The position numbers and the translations under genes are program-made. Source: Deltaproteobacteria bacterium (GTDB lineage Bacteria; Desulfobacterota; Desulfobacteria; Desulfobacterales; JAFDCJ01). From it: a stretch of DNA of 21,205 nt. The notes beneath the pieces are model-generated. The model did no database searches, was not told the DNA's origin, and saw nothing but the letters and a program-made list of their open reading frames with translations. The DNA lies in NCBI GenBank assembly GCA_024277475.1, contig JAJRVC010000627.1, positions 1 to 21,205 on the forward strand, written 5' to 3'. Below are positions 1-7,123 of the stretch, piece by piece; within the stretch, counting starts at the first letter, position 1, and every line of letters begins with the position of its first letter.

Positions 1-342
1 CAGATAGACTATGTTAAAGACTTAACCGTTGTGGCGGTCGTCGGAGAATTTGGTTTCGGCCGGGTGGTAGCCATTGGAGAATATCTGATCGATCCCGCCA
101 CCAACGTTGCAGAAATTGCGTTTTCCGTCAGCAAGGATTATCAAAAAAAAGGAATGGGCCACATCCTGCTGAAAAAGCTGGCCGCAGCAGCCCGGGAAAA
201 TCACATTTCCGGTTTGGTTGCCTACACGTCTCCACATAATCGCGGCATGATCAAATTGTTTAACCAATTGCCTTATAAGGTCGATACCTTTTTCGACGGG
301 GATATGCTGACGTTGAACTGTAAATTTGATGAGACGGCATGA
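1..342 (+). CDS. GNAT-family acetyltransferase domain, C-terminal fragment (5' end outside window)
   Basis: The reading frame is open from the first base, so this is the 3' end of a longer gene. The visible 113 residues contain the GNAT acetyl-CoA-binding motif A (YQKKGMGHILLKKL, bases about 138-180), preceded by a beta strand that ends in AEIAFSV and followed by a strand and helix (LVAYTSPHN..MIKLF), the usual GNAT order. From memory, this C-terminal sequence style resembles the GNAT domain fused to the end of acetyl-CoA hydrolase/transferase-like or acyl-CoA synthetase-like proteins in Desulfobacterales, so the full gene may be such a fusion; that part is inference. The catalysed reaction would be acyl transfer from acyl-CoA to an amine, substrate unknown. 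The stop codon is followed at once by a heptamer-phased repeat. Confidence 0.75.
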   Translation, partial: QIDYVKDLTVVAVVGEFGFGRVVAIGEYLIDPATNVAEIAFSVSKDYQKKGMGHILLKKLAAAARENHISGLVAYTSPHNRGMIKLFNQLPYKVDTFFDGDMLTLNCKFDETA

Positions 343-418
343 AGCTTGTCACCGGCCTCTGGTGGCTGGATGCTTGTTGCTGGTCCCTCTTCTCTTTTCA
401 CTGGTCACTTGTCATTCG
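342..418. repeat. Heptamer-phased low-complexity block, TCACTGG family
   Basis: From base 342 the sequence divides into eleven consecutive 7-mers without a phase slip: AAGCTTG, TCACCGG, CCTCTGG, TGGCTGG, ATGCTTG, TTGCTGG, TCCCTCT, TCTCTTT, TCACTGG, TCACTTG, TCATTCG. Positions 4-7 of each unit are close to CTGG/CTTG. It starts on the last base of the GNAT stop codon. Confidence 0.7.
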
Positions 419-490
419 TTTAGAACGTTAGGCTCGAAAAGCGAACCGCAGAATATTGACAATCTCGTAAAAAGTCAGAATTTTTGAATT

Positions 491-519
491 TTGATCTTAT
501 AACCTATTGTAATTATTAA
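491..519 (+). promoter_or_regulatory. Weak candidate sigma-70 promoter for the RACo gene
   Basis: TTGATC (491-496) and TATTAA (514-519) are separated by 17 bases and each match 4 of 6 consensus positions. They lie in the AT-rich part of the spacer and would leave a leader of roughly 290 bases before the RACo start. AT-rich DNA makes such matches easy, so this is only a candidate. Confidence 0.25.
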
Positions 520-604
520 GTGTAAAATTTTCTTTTTGTGTTTTTTGTGCCTTTTTGCGGCCACATCAATATTGAATGCCGAAGGATGGAATTGCTTGAC
601 TCTG

Positions 605-674
605 TCATTCGTTATTAGTTACGGGTTGCGGACAAAAAGGGCATAGAGTAAAGGACATGGCGCATAGAGTAAGA
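605..674. repeat. Heptamer-phased block with GCATAGA/TTACGGG units
   Basis: Ten in-phase 7-mers: TCATTCG, TTATTAG, TTACGGG, TTGCGGA, CAAAAAG, GGCATAG, AGTAAAG, GACATGG, CGCATAG, AGTAAGA. The 11-base string GCATAGAGTAA occurs twice (641-651 and 662-672), exactly 21 bases (three heptads) apart. TTACGGG and TTGCGGA are near the reverse complement of the CCGTAAC/CCGCAAC units found at 9391-9446 and 11876-11896. Confidence 0.7.
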
Positions 675-738
675 CATCGCTCAACGGAAGGTGCAGGCGG
701 AGGATCCAAAGGGTTGCGGGAATGAACTATCTATCTAA

Positions 739-794
739 TCTGATTTCCGGTCTCTGTCATCCGGCCTCTGTTTCCTGTCCTCTGACATCAATAA
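739..794. repeat. Heptamer-phased block, TCTGTCN/TCCGGYC family
   Basis: Eight in-phase 7-mers: TCTGATT, TCCGGTC, TCTGTCA, TCCGGCC, TCTGTTT, CCTGTCC, TCTGACA, TCAATAA. Units alternate so that a 14-base higher-order repeat (TCCGGYCTCTGTYW) is visible at 746-759 and 760-773. It ends eight bases before the Shine-Dalgarno site of the RACo gene. Confidence 0.7.
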
Positions 795-816
795 CAACTG
801 AAGAAGGAAATTGAAA

Positions 817-2763
817 ATGAGCACGCACACGATTAGATTTTTACCTTACGAGACGACAATTCAAGTTCAGGACGGCGAAACTGTTATTCGTGCAGCCCTG
901 GAGGCCGGGGTGCATGTAAACGCTTCCTGCGGTGGTGAAGGTGTATGCGGAAAATGCCGCGTCCTTATTGAAGAAGGCAGTGTGGAAGGCGGAATTTCAG
1001 AAAAACTTAGCGGGGAAGATCAGGATAAGGGCTATCGTCTCGCCTGCCAAGCTAAGGCAAAGAGCGATCTTGTGATACGTATTCCCGTCGAATCCACCAT
1101 CGACGCCGGCGTCCTTAAATTGCAGGCCTCCCCGCGTCGTACAGCCCATATCCGGAAATTTAACTTTGAGGAACTGAAGGAAAAAGGTCTGTTTGTGGCT
1201 CCCGTGGAAAAAAAATACCTGGAGCTTCCCGCACCTACCGCCCAGGACAACCTGCCCGATATTACCCGCTTGATCAGCTATCTGAAACTCAAATACGACG
1301 AACATCGTCTTGAGGTCGATCTTTCGGTGATTCGAAAATTGCCCGACGTGATTCGCCAAGACGATTTCAAGGTGACTGCGACCCTGGTCCGGCCGGTACG
1401 GGATGTCGGCAAAACCCTCATTATAAATGTTCAACCCGGAGATACGACCCGTCAAAATTATGCCATTGCCATGGATATCGGGACCACAACGATTTATGGA
1501 CAAGTTATCGATCTGATCACCGGTGATGTGCTGGCCGAGCATGGGGAGTTTAACGGGCAAATCAGTTACGGTGAAGATGTTATTTCGCGCATTGTCTTTG
1601 CGGAAAAACCGGGCGGTCTGGAAAAAATAAACGAAGTCGTCATTAATACCATCAATAAGATTCTAAAAAAAATTGTTAAAAAATCCGGCGTCGATCCTGA
1701 AGATATTTCCACCATCACGCTGGCCGGCAATACAACCATGACCCAGTTGATGCTGGCCGTCAATCCGCGATCTATCCGGCGCGCGCCATACGTTCCGGCC
1801 GCCACCCTGTATCCGCCTGTAAAAGCCGCCGATCTGGGTATGGATCTGGTCGAGCATGTCACCGCTTTGGTTTATCCTGCGGTTTCCAGCTATGTCGGTG
1901 GAGATATCGTCGCCGGCGTGATGGGATCCGGAATTTATCGCAACGAGACCCTTACGCTTTATCTGGATGTCGGCACCAACGCCGAAATAGTGATCGGCAA
2001 CAAAGAATGGTTGGCATGTGCAGCCTGTTCCGCCGGGCCGGCCTTTGAAGGCGGCGGGCTGGAATTCGGGATGCGTGCTGCCAAAGGGGCCATTGAAGAT
2101 TTCTCCATCGATCCGGTTACCCTTGAACCGATGATCATTACCATCGGGAATGTACGCGCCAAAGGTATTTGCGGGTCCGGGCTGATTATCATGGTGGCCG
2201 TCATGTTCGAAATAGGGATTATTAACAACCTGGGCAAATTTGAGCGCGACCTGGACACTCCTCGCATTCGAGAAAACAACGGTATTTATGAATACGTCTT
2301 GGCCTGGAAAGATGAAACCCAGATCGACCGTGATATTACCATTACTGAAATCGATATCGAGAACCTCATCAGGGCCAAAGGTGCTATTTACAGTGGCTGC
2401 ATGACCTTGTTAGCGGAGGTGGGCATAGGGATTGCCGACATCGAGCATATCATTCTAGCCGGAGGATTCGGCAGTTATGTGGATCTCGAAAAAGCCATGA
2501 CCATCGGTCTGTTGCCGGAAATGGACCCGGATAAAGTCGCTTTTATCGGTAATGGCTCGTTGATGGGCGCCCGAATGAGTTCGCTGACCAATCGGATCCG
2601 TAAAGATGTGGCGGAAGTTACCAAAAAAATGACTAATTTCGAGCTGTCGGATACAAATTCTTACATGGATAATTATGTGGCCGCACTCTTTTTACCGCAT
2701 ACGGACATGAATCAGTTCCCAAAGTTAAAAGCCCGCCTGGAGGCACGAAAAAAAACGATGTAG
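817..2763 (+). CDS. acsV: RACo-type corrinoid reductive activator (2Fe-2S ferredoxin + ASKHA ATPase)
   Basis: 648 residues. It reactivates the corrinoid iron-sulfur protein by ATP-driven reduction of inactive Co(II) to Co(I). The N-terminal plant-type [2Fe-2S] domain has C38, C44, C47 and C77 (Cx5Cx2C..C). A linker follows (about 90-210), then an ASKHA nucleotide-binding fold with phosphate-1 motif DIGTTT at D220, phosphate-2 motif DVGTNAE at D384, and a late AGGFGSY glycine motif. Length and domain order match the RACo family (Carboxydothermus type) rather than RamA, which has its iron-sulfur domain at the C terminus. The frame could start at TTG 811, but AGAAGGA (802-808) is correctly spaced only for ATG 817. 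The gene stands 575 bases before acsD and may be a separate transcription unit. The symbol acsV is the one used for this family in acs clusters. Confidence 0.92.
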   Translation: MSTHTIRFLPYETTIQVQDGETVIRAALEAGVHVNASCGGEGVCGKCRVLIEEGSVEGGISEKLSGEDQDKGYRLACQAKAKSDLVIRIPVESTIDAGVLKLQASPRRTAHIRKFNFEELKEKGLFVAPVEKKYLELPAPTAQDNLPDITRLISYLKLKYDEHRLEVDLSVIRKLPDVIRQDDFKVTATLVRPVRDVGKTLIINVQPGDTTRQNYAIAMDIGTTTIYGQVIDLITGDVLAEHGEFNGQISYGEDVISRIVFAEKPGGLEKINEVVINTINKILKKIVKKSGVDPEDISTITLAGNTTMTQLMLAVNPRSIRRAPYVPAATLYPPVKAADLGMDLVEHVTALVYPAVSSYVGGDIVAGVMGSGIYRNETLTLYLDVGTNAEIVIGNKEWLACAACSAGPAFEGGGLEFGMRAAKGAIEDFSIDPVTLEPMIITIGNVRAKGICGSGLIIMVAVMFEIGIINNLGKFERDLDTPRIRENNGIYEYVLAWKDETQIDRDITITEIDIENLIRAKGAIYSGCMTLLAEVGIGIADIEHIILAGGFGSYVDLEKAMTIGLLPEMDPDKVAFIGNGSLMGARMSSLTNRIRKDVAEVTKKMTNFELSDTNSYMDNYVAALFLPHTDMNQFPKLKARLEARKKTM

Positions 2764-2784
2764 GACGATTGACGAAGGACGAAG
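2764..2784. repeat. Short heptamer repeat GACGAWK directly after the RACo stop codon
   Basis: GACGATT, GACGAAG, GACGAAG follow the TAG stop with no gap. The same unit appears, on the other strand, at the 3' end of rsmA (19003-19030). Confidence 0.6.
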
Positions 2785-2895
2785 GGTGGTATCGCTGCGC
2801 TCTGTCTACTGAATCCATGAAAATTGACAAAATTCCTTCCTTCGGCATTCGATATTTGATTTTCGACATGCTCTCATTGACTGCCGGCGGCTGCC

Positions 2896-2946
2896 CTGAA
2901 CCCGGAATCTCTGAACCCTCAACTCGGGACCTCTGAACCCGGAATC
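2896..2946. repeat. Heptamer-phased block, CTGAACC/CGGAATC family
   Basis: Units CTGAACC, CGGAATC, (T)CTGAACC, CTCAACT, CGGGACC, (T)CTGAACC, CGGAATC. The 14-mer CTGAACCCGGAATC occurs exactly twice (2896-2909 and 2933-2946). Single T insertions at 2910 and 2932 shift the phase. The GAACC core recurs at 17215-17235 and 18958-18972. Confidence 0.7.
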
Positions 2947-2969
2947 ATGGGACGCTTAACAGCAATGAA

Positions 2970-2998
2970 TCTGATTTAATTAGAAATTTATATTCAGA
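2970..2998. promoter_or_regulatory. AT-rich dyad upstream of the acs promoter candidate
   Basis: Arms TCTGA (2970-2974) and TCAGA (2994-2998) enclose an AT-rich centre that itself contains AATT-AGA-AATT. It ends 12 bases before the candidate -35 box, so it could be an activator or repressor site. No regulator family is recognised. Confidence 0.25.
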
Positions 2999-3010
2999 CG
3001 TGCTCTTCTC

Positions 3011-3039
3011 TTGACAAAACAATTCACTCCAGATAAATG
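3011..3039 (+). promoter_or_regulatory. Candidate sigma-70 promoter of the acs operon
   Basis: A perfect -35 hexamer TTGACA (3011-3016) is followed after 17 bases by TAAATG (3034-3039), which matches only 3 of 6 -10 positions. It is the best promoter-like site between the RACo gene and acsD. The weak -10 would fit a regulated promoter, but that is inference. Confidence 0.35.
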
Positions 3040-3169
3040 ATCATATTCGGCATTTTATGAGGACCCATCGGACGAGTGGCGGAGCTGCCTGTCGTTCGCT
3101 TGGGTTGCATGCGGTTCACGGCGGAATCATTTACTGTTCTCACCCTGACGACACATGAGGAGGCGACAG

Positions 3170-3186
3170 ATCTACCGTTTGTAGAT
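3170..3186 (+). promoter_or_regulatory. Stem-loop in the acsD leader
   Basis: ATCTAC (3170-3175) and GTAGAT (3181-3186) form a perfect 6-bp stem with loop CGTTT. No T run follows, so it is not an intrinsic terminator. It could be an operator or an RNA element of the leader. Confidence 0.3.
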
Positions 3187-3338
3187 TATAGAAATAAATA
3201 ATCTCATGAAAGGGGGGTTGAATAAATAACTTAAATCACCTGACAGAAGCACTGTTCTATTTGTGGTTAACTCGTTGCAATGCTTCGACTCATGGGCACT
3301 GCAATCACTAACCGGTAAAAATACATAAGGAGGTAACA

Positions 3339-4904
3339 TTGGCTTTTGAATTTTTTAAAGAGTCCTACACAGGCAATATAAAGGAAATTACCCTGGGAAA
3401 GGGTGATAAAGCTGTTACCATCGGCGGAGAGGCGTGCTATCCCTTCTACCAGTTCGAGGGAGAGATGCCCAACAAACCTAAAATTGCCATGGAAATCTGG
3501 GATATGAAACCGGAAGATTGGCCGGAGGCGGCGCTCGCACCTTTTAAGGATGTCGTTGCAGATCCGGCTGCCTGGGCCAAAAAATGCGTTGAAGAATATG
3601 GTGCCGATATGGTTGTTTTACAGCTTAAGAGCACCGACCCAAACGGCGATGATGCTTCGGCTGAAGATGCTGCCGTCACCGTTAAAAAAGTCCTGGCTGC
3701 TATCGATGTGCCCTTGATTATATGGGGAACGGCCAGCGTGGAAAAAGATGAAGAAGTCCTTAAAAAAATTGCTGAAGAATGCCAGGGAAAAAACCTGATT
3801 CTCGGTCCGGTGGAGGATAAAAATCACAAGGGAATCGGCGCGGCAGCCATGGGTTTCGGCCACACCGTGATTGCATCTTCCCCCATTGATGTCAACCTTG
3901 CCAAGCAATGCAACATCTTGCTTGAAAACCTGGGAATGCCGGTGGAACGGATGATTATCGATCCCACTACGGGTGGTCTGGGTTATGGATTGGAATATTC
4001 GTATTCCGTGATGGAACGTATCCGTATGGCGGCGCTGGCCCAGGGTGATGACAAGCTGCAACTGCCGCTGATCAACAACCTCGGCAACGAAATCTGGAAG
4101 TGCAAGGAGGCCAAACTACCGGCTGAAGAAGCACCCCTGCTGGGGGATCCGGAAAAACGCCCTATTCTGATGGAGGCCGTGGGAGCGGTGGTTTACCTGA
4201 TGGGCGGCTCGAATGTATTAATAATGCGGCACCCCGAATCCGTACGTCTGATCAAATCTTACATTGATCTAATCTATGAAGGCGGCATGGCCATGGATGT
4301 CGCACCTATTAATAAACGGCTCGATGACGTCGAGGTGGACCTTCTGTCTCTTTCTCCTGAACCGGATTTGACCATTGAGGACGAAAAAGAGAAAAAACCG
4401 GCGCCTGTGAAAAAAGAGGCCGCACCTGAACCTGCCAAGAAGGCAGCTCCTGTGGCCAAGAAGAAAGCTGCTCCCAAGGTTGAGAAAAAGCCTGCACCGG
4501 AGCCGGCGCCCACAGCCAAGGCCGAGGTAAAAACTGAAGAAGATACGGCAGCACAAGCCGAGACGGAGGCCAAAGCCAAAGCGGATGCGGAAGCTAAAGC
4601 CAAAGCCGTGGCTGCGGCTGAGGAAGAGGCCAGGATAAAGGCTGAAGAAGACGCCAAGCGTAAGGCTGAAGCGGACGCCCAGGCCAAAGCCGATCTAGCG
4701 GCTCGTAAGGCTGCCGAGGAACGAGCTAAAATCGAGGCGGAACTGGATGAAGTTCGGCAAAAACGAGCCGCGGAACGGGAAAAACTGGCCGGTAGACGCA
4801 CAGGCGTTGCAGCGCAGGAAGTGTCAAAGACAGCCGCAGCGGTCCAGAAGTCCATGATAGACAAGATGATCGACAGCCTGACCTGGATTCACAGGAGAGG
4901 ATAG
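3339..4904 (+). CDS. acsD: Corrinoid iron-sulfur protein small subunit (CODH/ACS delta), with long C-terminal tail
   Basis: 521 residues. AcsD pairs with AcsC and helps carry the cobalamin that shuttles the methyl group between AcsE and AcsB. Residues 1-345 are a normal AcsD TIM-barrel core (for example GTASVEKDEEVLKK, IIDPTTGGLGYGLEYSYS, GGSNVLIMRHPES). The usual family length is about 310-325, so the rest is extra: residues about 350-398 are Lys/Ala/Pro-rich like a flexible linker, 404-486 are an Ala/Glu/Lys/Arg coiled coil resembling TolA, and 487-521 end in an amphipathic KSMIDKMIDSLTWIHRRG. The start is TTG at 3339, set by AAGGAGGT four bases upstream; no ATG fits. First gene of the acs block; acsA follows after 135 bases. 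Confidence 0.93.
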   Translation: MAFEFFKESYTGNIKEITLGKGDKAVTIGGEACYPFYQFEGEMPNKPKIAMEIWDMKPEDWPEAALAPFKDVVADPAAWAKKCVEEYGADMVVLQLKSTDPNGDDASAEDAAVTVKKVLAAIDVPLIIWGTASVEKDEEVLKKIAEECQGKNLILGPVEDKNHKGIGAAAMGFGHTVIASSPIDVNLAKQCNILLENLGMPVERMIIDPTTGGLGYGLEYSYSVMERIRMAALAQGDDKLQLPLINNLGNEIWKCKEAKLPAEEAPLLGDPEKRPILMEAVGAVVYLMGGSNVLIMRHPESVRLIKSYIDLIYEGGMAMDVAPINKRLDDVEVDLLSLSPEPDLTIEDEKEKKPAPVKKEAAPEPAKKAAPVAKKKAAPKVEKKPAPEPAPTAKAEVKTEEDTAAQAETEAKAKADAEAKAKAVAAAEEEARIKAEEDAKRKAEADAQAKADLAARKAAEERAKIEAELDEVRQKRAAEREKLAGRRTGVAAQEVSKTAAAVQKSMIDKMIDSLTWIHRRG

Positions 4905-5024
4905 CCGGGCAATTGACCGGTCGATGGCGTTTACCCAAATGTTGCCTAAACAACATGGCAAAGAATAGCTAATGGTTCGTTATTATATCCAATACCATGA
5001 TGATGTATAAATCAAAACAACTAT

Positions 5025-5037
5025 GAGGAGGAACCTC
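5025..5037 (+). promoter_or_regulatory. Ribosome-binding site of acsA inside a small inverted repeat
   Basis: The Shine-Dalgarno core GAGGAGG begins at 5025, and GAGG (5025-5028) is complementary to CCTC (5034-5037), with a five-base loop. The 4-bp hairpin is weak but would overlap the site read by the ribosome for the CO dehydrogenase gene. Confidence 0.3.
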
Positions 5038-5039
5038 GT

Positions 5040-7076
5040 ATGGCTGAAACACCTGTAAAAAAATCAATTGTTAAAGAAAAAGCACCCAAACTGGCCGATC
5101 CTATCGCAGCGAGTATCGATGTGGCCAGCCAGCAGATGATCAGGCGCGCCCAGGATCTGGGCGTAGAAACAATTTTTGATCGAGCAGTGAAGATGAAACC
5201 CTGCAATATTGGTATCCAGGGAATTTGCTGCAAAAACTGTGCGATGGGCCCCTGTCGTCTGCCGCTGCCCAAAGGCGGCATAGAGGGGGAAGACACTCGC
5301 AAAGGTTTATGCGGCGCCACCGCCAACACCATTGCAGCCCGTAACTTTGCCCGCATGGTAGCTGCCGGCGCAGCAGCCCACTCCGATCACGGACGCTCAG
5401 TGGCTGAGGTCTTTTTATCGGCAGCACGTAAGGAAACCGAAGATTACCGGATCAAAGACCCCGGTAAACTGCTCGCGATTGCCCACACCCTGGATGTCGC
5501 TACCACCGTAGAGGTGGATGGTGAGGAAGTCCAACGCGATATCGATGAAATCGCGGTTGAATTCGCCGAAAAGGCAATGGATGAATGGGGTAAGCCCGAA
5601 GGAGAGCTTCTTTACGCCAAACGTGCACCGAAGGCCCTATATGAAAAATGGAAAAAAACGGGTGTTATTCCCAGAAACATAGACCGTGAAGTTGTGGAAA
5701 TTATGCACCGCACCCACATGGGCGTGGACCAGGACTATAAGAGCCTCGTCAAGCAATGCACCCGGGCGGCTATTGCCGACGGCTGGGGCGGCTCCATGCT
5801 GGCCACCGACCTGCAGGATGTGATGTTCGGCACGCCCTCCCCCCTGCAGAGCGAAGCGAATATTGGAGTTATGAGGGAAGATCACGTTAATGTCGTCATT
5901 CACGGCCATGAACCGGTGCTTTCCGAGATGATCGTAGCCGCTGCCCAGACCCAGGATATGATCGACTATGCAAAATCCAAGGGGGCTAAAGGGATTCAAC
6001 TGTCCGGAATCTGCTGTACAGCCAATGAGATGCTGCAGCGCCATGGGGTACCGCCGGCTGGCAATTTTCTCCAGCAGGAACTGGTGATCGTCACCGGCGC
6101 CTGTGACGCCATGGTGGTGGACATCCAGTGCGTCATGCAGAACCTGGCCAACGTGGCCAAGTGCTTTCACACCAAGCTGATCACGACCCATCCCATTGCC
6201 CGCATGGAGCAGGACAACGTCATCCACATCGAGTTTGACGAACACCATGCCATGGAAGACGCCAAACGGATTCTAAAAATTGCCATTGATAATTTTGAGA
6301 AACGTGAGACCGAAGTCGTGATCCCGAAGCAGAAAGCCACCCAGATTGCCGGTTTCGGCGTCGAGTCCATCGAATACCACCTGGGCGGAACCTTCCGCGG
6401 CTCCTATTACACTTTAAATGACAACATCATTAACGGTCGCATCAGAGGTGGCGCCGGGGTGGTGGGGTGCAACAATGCCCGCTCCCAGCACAACAATGAA
6501 TGCGTCACCATGATCAAAGAATTGATCAAAAACGACGTCATCGTTCTAACCACCGGCTGCAACGCCATTGCATGCGCTACGGAGGGACTGCTGACACCGG
6601 AAACCGCCGCGGTTTACTGCGGCCCCGGCCTGGCCGAAGTGTGCGAAACCGTTGGAATTCCGCCGGTGCTGCATTTGGGCTCCTGCGTGGATAACAGCCG
6701 TATTTTGCTGGCCCTGACTGAAATGGTGAAAGCAGGCGGTCTCGGCAATGATATCTCGGATTTGCCGGCAGCCGGCAGTGCCCCGGAATGGATGAGTGAA
6801 AAGGCCATTGCTATCGGTCACTATTTTGTCAGCTCGGGGGTTTACACCGTGTTTGGCGGTCTTTTGCAAACCACGGGAGCACCCGTGTTCCAGGATTACC
6901 TGTTTAAGGAGATGGAAAAATTATATGGCGGTATGTGGGATATGTACACTGACCCGATCAAGCATGCCCATGCCATTATCGCCCACATCGACAAAAAGCG
7001 CAAAGCACTGGGCATCGATAAAGCCCGGGAGCGGGTCCTGATGGATATGGCCAGCCGCCAGGCCCTGGAGGCCTAA
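5040..7076 (+). CDS. acsA: Ni-Fe carbon monoxide dehydrogenase catalytic subunit
   Basis: 678 residues, cytoplasmic. It interconverts CO2 and CO, passing CO to AcsB. Cysteines C55 and C63 fit the inter-subunit D-cluster, and C64, C67, C72 and C91 the B-cluster. The Ni-4Fe-5S C-cluster ligands are present: the HGHEP histidine motif (288-290), C326 (GICC), C364 (DIQC), C477 (GCNN), C507 (TTGCN) and C549 (GSCVDNSR). Four of these keep a constant offset of 31 from Carboxydothermus CODH-II; C549 is shifted by eight residues, pointing to a short deletion before it. The N-terminal 40 residues are a charged extension. Start ATG 5040 follows GAGGAGG. It lies between acsD and acsB (47 bases to acsB), the usual setting of the ACS-associated form. 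The name cooS is equally used. Confidence 0.97.
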   Translation: MAETPVKKSIVKEKAPKLADPIAASIDVASQQMIRRAQDLGVETIFDRAVKMKPCNIGIQGICCKNCAMGPCRLPLPKGGIEGEDTRKGLCGATANTIAARNFARMVAAGAAAHSDHGRSVAEVFLSAARKETEDYRIKDPGKLLAIAHTLDVATTVEVDGEEVQRDIDEIAVEFAEKAMDEWGKPEGELLYAKRAPKALYEKWKKTGVIPRNIDREVVEIMHRTHMGVDQDYKSLVKQCTRAAIADGWGGSMLATDLQDVMFGTPSPLQSEANIGVMREDHVNVVIHGHEPVLSEMIVAAAQTQDMIDYAKSKGAKGIQLSGICCTANEMLQRHGVPPAGNFLQQELVIVTGACDAMVVDIQCVMQNLANVAKCFHTKLITTHPIARMEQDNVIHIEFDEHHAMEDAKRILKIAIDNFEKRETEVVIPKQKATQIAGFGVESIEYHLGGTFRGSYYTLNDNIINGRIRGGAGVVGCNNARSQHNNECVTMIKELIKNDVIVLTTGCNAIACATEGLLTPETAAVYCGPGLAEVCETVGIPPVLHLGSCVDNSRILLALTEMVKAGGLGNDISDLPAAGSAPEWMSEKAIAIGHYFVSSGVYTVFGGLLQTTGAPVFQDYLFKEMEKLYGGMWDMYTDPIKHAHAIIAHIDKKRKALGIDKARERVLMDMASRQALEA

Positions 7077-7123
7077 TTGAATTCCTTAATCATTAATTAC
7101 TAAACTCCACGAAGGAGGAACAT

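Larger units (their letters stand above)
343..816. other. Intergenic region between GNAT gene and RACo gene
   Basis: This 474-base spacer holds no credible gene. It contains three separate heptamer-phased low-complexity blocks (342-418, 605-674, 739-794), listed individually, around an AT-rich core at about 480-560 that could hold a promoter. The Shine-Dalgarno site of the next gene (AGAAGGA, 802-808) closes it. No terminator hairpin with a T run was seen after the GNAT gene. Confidence 0.7.
2764..3338. other. Long intergenic/leader region upstream of the acs operon
   Basis: 575 bases with no credible gene. It holds two heptamer-phased blocks (2764-2784 and 2896-2946), an AT-rich dyad (2970-2998), a candidate sigma-70 promoter (3011-3039), a 6-bp stem-loop (3170-3186) and the strong acsD ribosome-binding site AAGGAGGT (3327-3334). 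If the promoter is right, the acs mRNA has an untranslated leader of nearly 300 bases. I looked for a cobalamin riboswitch B12-box-like sequence and did not find one. Confidence 0.6.

Noticed and set aside
143..150. Run of eight A in the GNAT motif as a programmed slippage site
   Set aside because: The frame is intact, the run encodes the normal Gln-Lys-Lys of motif A, and no alternative frame product makes sense.
342..794. CRISPR array or REP/BIME repeats
   Set aside because: Units are only seven bases, contiguous and degenerate, without unique spacers or conserved palindromic stems.
811..816. TTG at 811 as start of the RACo gene
   Set aside because: The Shine-Dalgarno site AGAAGGA ends two bases before it; ATG 817 has correct spacing.
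3040..3338. Cobalamin riboswitch in the acs leader
   Set aside because: No B12-box-like sequence or the expected multi-stem arrangement could be found by eye; left as an unassigned leader.
4274..4864. 196-codon open frame on the minus strand opposite acsD
   Set aside because: It is the complement of the Ala/Lys/Glu-rich tail; GC-rich repeated codons keep the antisense frame open. Its product is low-complexity Ala/Ser and has no ribosome site.
5637..6248. 203-codon minus-strand frame inside acsA, and similar ones in the RACo gene (997-1560), acsE (10888-11388) and acsB (8762-9304)
   Set aside because: All lie antisense to strongly conserved genes, have no family resemblance and no ribosome-binding site.
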